Part shown: positions 60,420 to 64,000 of the stretch, piece by piece
How the letters are laid out: each line of letters begins with the position of its first letter
Position numbering within the stretch: the stretch's first letter is position 1
Assembly (NCBI GenBank): GCA_046582185.1
Contig: JAYGEX010000018.1
Span: 124,001-188,000, forward strand
Length of the DNA stretch: 64,000 nucleotides
DNA from: GCA-002726655 sp046582185
GTDB taxonomy: Bacteria; Pseudomonadota; Gammaproteobacteria; Pseudomonadales; Azotimanducaceae
Direction of reading: 5' to 3'
Notes under the pieces: model-generated
What the model saw: only the letters and a program-made list of their open reading frames with translations
Told to the model about the DNA's origin: nothing
The model's database searches: none
Program-made: the position numbers and the translations under genes

Positions 60420-62318
60420 TCATCCAGAGGCGACAACGGCGGCATTGACCTGGCCAAGCAAGTCATCAACATTGAACGGTTTTTTAATAAAGTAGGCATC
60501 CGGGTCATTACGAATATTATTCACCACTTGCTCCTGATGATATCCACTTATCAAAATGACGGGAGTAAGCAGCCCCCGTGATCGGATTCGCTGGTAGACC
60601 TCAGTTCCAGACATTTTAGGCATGGTGCAGTCGAGTACAAAGAGGGAGAATTTGCCGCCCTCTTTGTCGATCTTAAAGGCAGCCTCTTCATCATCTTCGG
60701 CAACTGATACTTCGAATCCATCACTAACAAGTATGGATGAAATCAAACTGCGAATTCTGGAATCATCATCGGCGAGCAGAACTTTCCCCTTATTTATAAC
60801 GTTAGGCATATTCGATCTCGGCACCGCACTCTCTCGATCGGATGACTTGTGTGACAATGCAGGGGTTGGGAAGTAGGCGGTGAACATCGTGTCCTCTTCT
60901 TTATTTGCGGTAACCTGAATAAAGCCACGATGTTGCCTCACGATACCGGCGAGTGAAGATAAACCAAGGCTATTTCGAGCGGCCTTGTCCGAAAACTTAA
61001 CGTCCAGATGTAGGGGGTCAAATATCCTTTCAATTTGCCTCGGATCGATGCCGCCGCCTGAATCCTCTATACATACGTAGACGTACGAGCCGGTTGGTAG
61101 ATTTTTTGTGAAGAAACACTTGTCCAGGAAATTCTGATCTGCTTCTACGGCGCCGGTGGATATTTCGATTTGCCCGGTGGTTTTGCCCATACCATTAATC
61201 CCATTGGCGACAAGATTGACAAACACCTGCCCCAGCTGAGCTTGATCCCCGCTGATCACGGGCAGATCTCTGGCCATCTTTTGCACCACTCGAATCTTCC
61301 TGGGCACTATGGAATTGATGAAGCTCCACATGCTCTCAACTAAGGCCGACATATCTATTGGCCCGTAAACACCCAACTCCTTGCCTGTATAGAGCAACAT
61401 TTGCGAGGTAAGATCCACTGCTTGCCGCGCACCAGACATAACCATATAGAGATCTTTGCGCACATCACTATCGGCAGGAAGCTTTCTCATCGCCAGATTC
61501 GCGTAACCCATGATACTGGTTAGCATATTATTAAAATCATGGGCAATGTCGCCTGCCATAACGCCGACTTCTTCAAACTTCTGAGCCTGGGCGAATTGTT
61601 GTTCAAGCCGCCTGTTCTCTAATTTATATTCTTTGAGCCGAACATCCTGACTTACCAAACTTCGAGACATCCACTCCGAGGAAACCATGACCAATACGGC
61701 ACCAATCATCAGCAATACGACGGAGTCGTAAAAATAAGTGAGCATAAAAATAGTCGACTCTATTTCAATAAAGGGAAGAGTCAGCTTCAAACCGACATGA
61801 ACGACCAGAAGTCCTGCTAACCAGATAATACCGAGAGACTTTCCTTGTCGCCCCTCGACAAGCATGCCAACGCCCATCATAAATAGAACGACTTTGGGCA
61901 GTTCAGCGCCCAACCAGTGAACCAGGGTCAATTCGCCGGTAAAAGCGACGAGTATGCCTACACTCAGATACCATGTGATGCTGCACAAAATTAGCATCAT
62001 TGGCACCTTTCTGCCGACCATGACTGAAACGCAGGCAAGCATCAGCGCCGCGTAGATCATTCGACCCATGCCTCCCAGAGCAAAGGCAAAATTTGGATCT
62101 TCCAGTAACACGCCAATGGAAGAAGCTACCTGGCTCGCCATTTCTACCGCCATGGCTGCGGTAGTAGTAGCCCAGGCTAATGAGTAATACCAGATTGAAA
62201 AAGAGAATGAAGCACAATGAGTAAAGTACTTCCGATGAATTGTATTCCATAAGGTCCAAGTATGCCGTGACCCATGAATTTTCCACTCCGACGCAGAAAA
62301 CAGCAATGAGAGCCCCAT
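60420..62318 (-). CDS. Hybrid membrane histidine kinase with receiver (N-terminus probably frameshifted)
   Basis: 632 residues as an open frame. Several helices (about 65-215) precede a kinase: H-box VMAGDIAHDFNNMLTSIMGYANLA, N-box FVNLVANGINGM, CIEDSGGGIDPRQ and a weak G2 box (ARNSLGLSSLAG). The receiver KVLLADDDSRIRSLISSILVSDGF has the phospho-Asp in FVLDCTMP and Lys in FIKKPFNVDD. The first ~55 residues do not look like a membrane sensor; a second frame from ATG 62286, with GGAG upstream, gives MENSWVTAYLDLMEYNSSEV and a good helix, and would join this frame near 62165 in an ACT repeat. Confidence 0.8.
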   Translation of the reverse strand: MGLSLLFSASEWKIHGSRHTWTLWNTIHRKYFTHCASFSFSIWYYSLAWATTTAAMAVEMASQVASSIGVLLEDPNFAFALGGMGRMIYAALMLACVSVMVGRKVPMMLILCSITWYLSVGILVAFTGELTLVHWLGAELPKVVLFMMGVGMLVEGRQGKSLGIIWLAGLLVVHVGLKLTLPFIEIESTIFMLTYFYDSVVLLMIGAVLVMVSSEWMSRSLVSQDVRLKEYKLENRRLEQQFAQAQKFEEVGVMAGDIAHDFNNMLTSIMGYANLAMRKLPADSDVRKDLYMVMSGARQAVDLTSQMLLYTGKELGVYGPIDMSALVESMWSFINSIVPRKIRVVQKMARDLPVISGDQAQLGQVFVNLVANGINGMGKTTGQIEISTGAVEADQNFLDKCFFTKNLPTGSYVYVCIEDSGGGIDPRQIERIFDPLHLDVKFSDKAARNSLGLSSLAGIVRQHRGFIQVTANKEEDTMFTAYFPTPALSHKSSDRESAVPRSNMPNVINKGKVLLADDDSRIRSLISSILVSDGFEVSVAEDDEEAAFKIDKEGGKFSLFVLDCTMPKMSGTEVYQRIRSRGLLTPVILISGYHQEQVVNNIRNDPDAYFIKKPFNVDDLLGQVNAAVVASG

Positions 62319-62403
62319 ATTATCAAGGGAACCGGCATTCTTATCCTGCCAGTAATCTGTAATACTCGGAACATAAGGTAAAAGCTCTAAAGGCTAGATC
62401 GCT

Positions 62404-63798
62404 ATGGATGAACTTCTGGACAGCCCTCTACAGACAATCGCTGGGGCTATTCGCTCGAAACAGGTCAAATCGAAGGACGTCGTTACCGCATTTCTGGATA
62501 GAATTGAACGAGTAAACCCACGTCTAAATGCGGTGGTCTATTCTGTGGCCGAGCAAGCACTGAAGAATGCAGAAAAAGCGGACATTTCACTCCAAAATGG
62601 AGACCTGTTGGGGGCGCTTCACGGGGTTCCCATGACAATCAAGGACAGCCTCGATACTAAAGATGCTATTACCAGTTGGGGAACTCTGGGCAGGAAGGAT
62701 TTCCGCCCCGGAAGAGATGCCAGCTGTGTTGCTCGCCTGCGAGAAGAAGGTGCGATCTTAATGGGTAAAACCAACACCCCTGAATTCACTCTCTCCTTTC
62801 AAACAGACAATCTGGTCTACGGCAGAACCAACAACCCCTTTGACCAAACAAAGAGCCCCGGTGGCAGCAGCGGCGGCGCCGCTGCAATAATATCTGCAGG
62901 CGCCTCACCGTTCGATATTGGAACGGATACTGGCGGCAGCATCAGGCTACCCAGTCATTTTACAGGAATAGCGGGGATCAAACCCACAACAGGGCGAGTA
63001 CCTTGTACCGGCAATGCGCTCCCCAGCACAGGTCTCATTGCCCCGCTGTCACAACCTGGCCCCCTGGCCCGATATGTGGACGATCTTTCGTATATCCTGA
63101 AAATAATCTCGGGACCAGACCTACTGGACCCGCACGCAGTCCTCGCGAACTGGCATGACCCTGCAGACGTTGATATTAATGCACTGAGAATCGGATATCA
63201 CAGCGACAATGGAATTTGTACGCCGTCCATTGACATTATCGATACCATTGAAAACGTGATTACGCTTTTCCGGGAACACAAAATCGAAGTCACATCCGAA
63301 CGCCCATCAGGACTGGAAATGGCAGGATTTATACTGTCCACGGTATTTAGTGCTGATTCGGGTGAAATGCTCGATACTCTTCTTGAGGATTGCCGAACTA
63401 CACAACCTTCTCCACAAATTGAAGAGGGCCTAAAAGCTACCGAGCATGCCCTGGATGCCCGTGAATTCGCACAGGTTCTACATTTGTGGCAGAACTACCA
63501 AAGCTCGATGCTGGGCTACTTCAATGATTTTGACATCCTGATATGCCCGGTTAATGCCTATACCGCCATTGAACATGGCGTAAAGGAAGATATGGCTGCA
63601 TATACATATACCAGCGCATACAACCTCACGGGTTGGCCGGCAACGGTTATAAGGGCAGGAACAGATACCAATGGCTTGCCTATCGGCGTACAGATAATCA
63701 GCCAGCCATTTCGAGAAGATCACTGTCTCGCAGTGGCAGGATGGCTTGAAGAAAAACTCGGAGAATTCCCCCGACCAGAGATACATGCCAGCGCTTAA
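62404..63798 (+). CDS. Amidase, amidase-signature family
   Basis: 464 residues. The Ser-cisSer-Lys triad is visible: Lys in GVPMTIKDSLD, cis-Ser in SPGGSSGGAAAI and nucleophile Ser in GTDTGGSIRLPS. The amide substrate is not known; a role after nitrile hydratase (amide to acid) is a reasonable guess, but the genes are 13 kb apart. The gene is divergent from the hybrid kinase with an 85-bp gap. It has no signal peptide, so it is cytosolic. Confidence 0.9.
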   Translation: MDELLDSPLQTIAGAIRSKQVKSKDVVTAFLDRIERVNPRLNAVVYSVAEQALKNAEKADISLQNGDLLGALHGVPMTIKDSLDTKDAITSWGTLGRKDFRPGRDASCVARLREEGAILMGKTNTPEFTLSFQTDNLVYGRTNNPFDQTKSPGGSSGGAAAIISAGASPFDIGTDTGGSIRLPSHFTGIAGIKPTTGRVPCTGNALPSTGLIAPLSQPGPLARYVDDLSYILKIISGPDLLDPHAVLANWHDPADVDINALRIGYHSDNGICTPSIDIIDTIENVITLFREHKIEVTSERPSGLEMAGFILSTVFSADSGEMLDTLLEDCRTTQPSPQIEEGLKATEHALDAREFAQVLHLWQNYQSSMLGYFNDFDILICPVNAYTAIEHGVKEDMAAYTYTSAYNLTGWPATVIRAGTDTNGLPIGVQIISQPFREDHCLAVAGWLEEKLGEFPRPEIHASA

Positions 63799-64000
63799 TC
63801 ACGCCTTGACGAACTTGGTGACACACTTCTCCTAAACCTCATTCAACCCAGTCGCGTCTAATGGCTGGAATGCATCGATTCACCGTACCCCCATTGCGTA
63901 TTGTCGCTGTATACTAGAAAGACACGCACGGTACCAGTATGCTACACAGCCCGATCTATATGCTATTAAGTGCACTATAAAAAATACTATACAAATGTAG
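63799..64000. other. End of window, no gene seen
   Basis: The last 202 bp are AT-rich at the right end and contain no supported gene, hairpin or repeat copy. A start signal for a gene beyond the window may lie here. Confidence 0.3.

Overview
The window looks like a chromosomal stretch from a free-living, aerobic, probably marine gammaproteobacterium. The evidence is the gene set (mpl murein recycling, Kdo/InaA-type LPS kinase, heme A synthase, PCu(A)C copper chaperone, FNR/Anr-type TTGAT-N4-ATCAA boxes) and moderate GC. I cannot name the genus. No tRNA, rRNA, CRISPR array, prophage or complete insertion sequence was seen.

Layout. 1-6.4 kb: carboxylate-amine ligase (partial), AstE/AspA-like deacylase, UspA and Hsp20 around an FNR-like box, nadE, ctaA, and a 37-residue membrane protein behind a second FNR-like box. 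6.7-13.5 kb: acyl-CoA dehydrogenases (one a pseudogene), MFS exporter, nitroreductase, then a collapsed cbb3 oxidase locus (ccoN fused in frame to ccoI, ccoS, Yip1 remnant). 13.5-22.5 kb: mpl, a DUF2161 protein, a broken sensor kinase, argS-folA, nitronate monooxygenase. 22.5-24 kb: ECF sigma/subtilase remnants. 24-32 kb: Sel1-SPOR protein, a two-subunit acyl-CoA dehydrogenase, VanY peptidase, oxidoreductases, serine hydrolase. 32-38 kb: complete peptide-type ABC importer. 38-43 kb: MoxR-DUF58-transglutaminase operon. 44-46 kb: SIS isomerase plus a two-protein folate C1 module (yeast MTD1-like dehydrogenase and FchA-like cyclohydrolase). 47.7-51.4 kb: cobalt-type nitrile hydratase operon with a frameshifted transporter. 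51.4-57 kb: copper chaperone, methyltransferase and LPS kinase, malonyl-CoA synthetase, purN, prs. 57-60 kb: a eukaryotic-type ileS behind what reads as a complete ribosome-mediated attenuator. 60-64 kb: hybrid sensor kinase and amidase.

Three themes stand out. (1) The ileS leader encodes a 20-residue peptide with five Ile codons, followed by overlapping protector, antiterminator and terminator hairpins, a textbook 1-2-3-4 attenuator placed on an aminoacyl-tRNA synthetase gene. (2) A small non-coding repeat family (about 125-143 bp, terminal inverted repeats TTAGTTCYTGTCC) occurs six times, always at gene borders, and several copies supply stop or start codons. (3) Gene decay is frequent: most in-frame stops can be read as C-to-T changes of CGA or CAG codons, and two operons have internal deletions that join a first gene to a later one.
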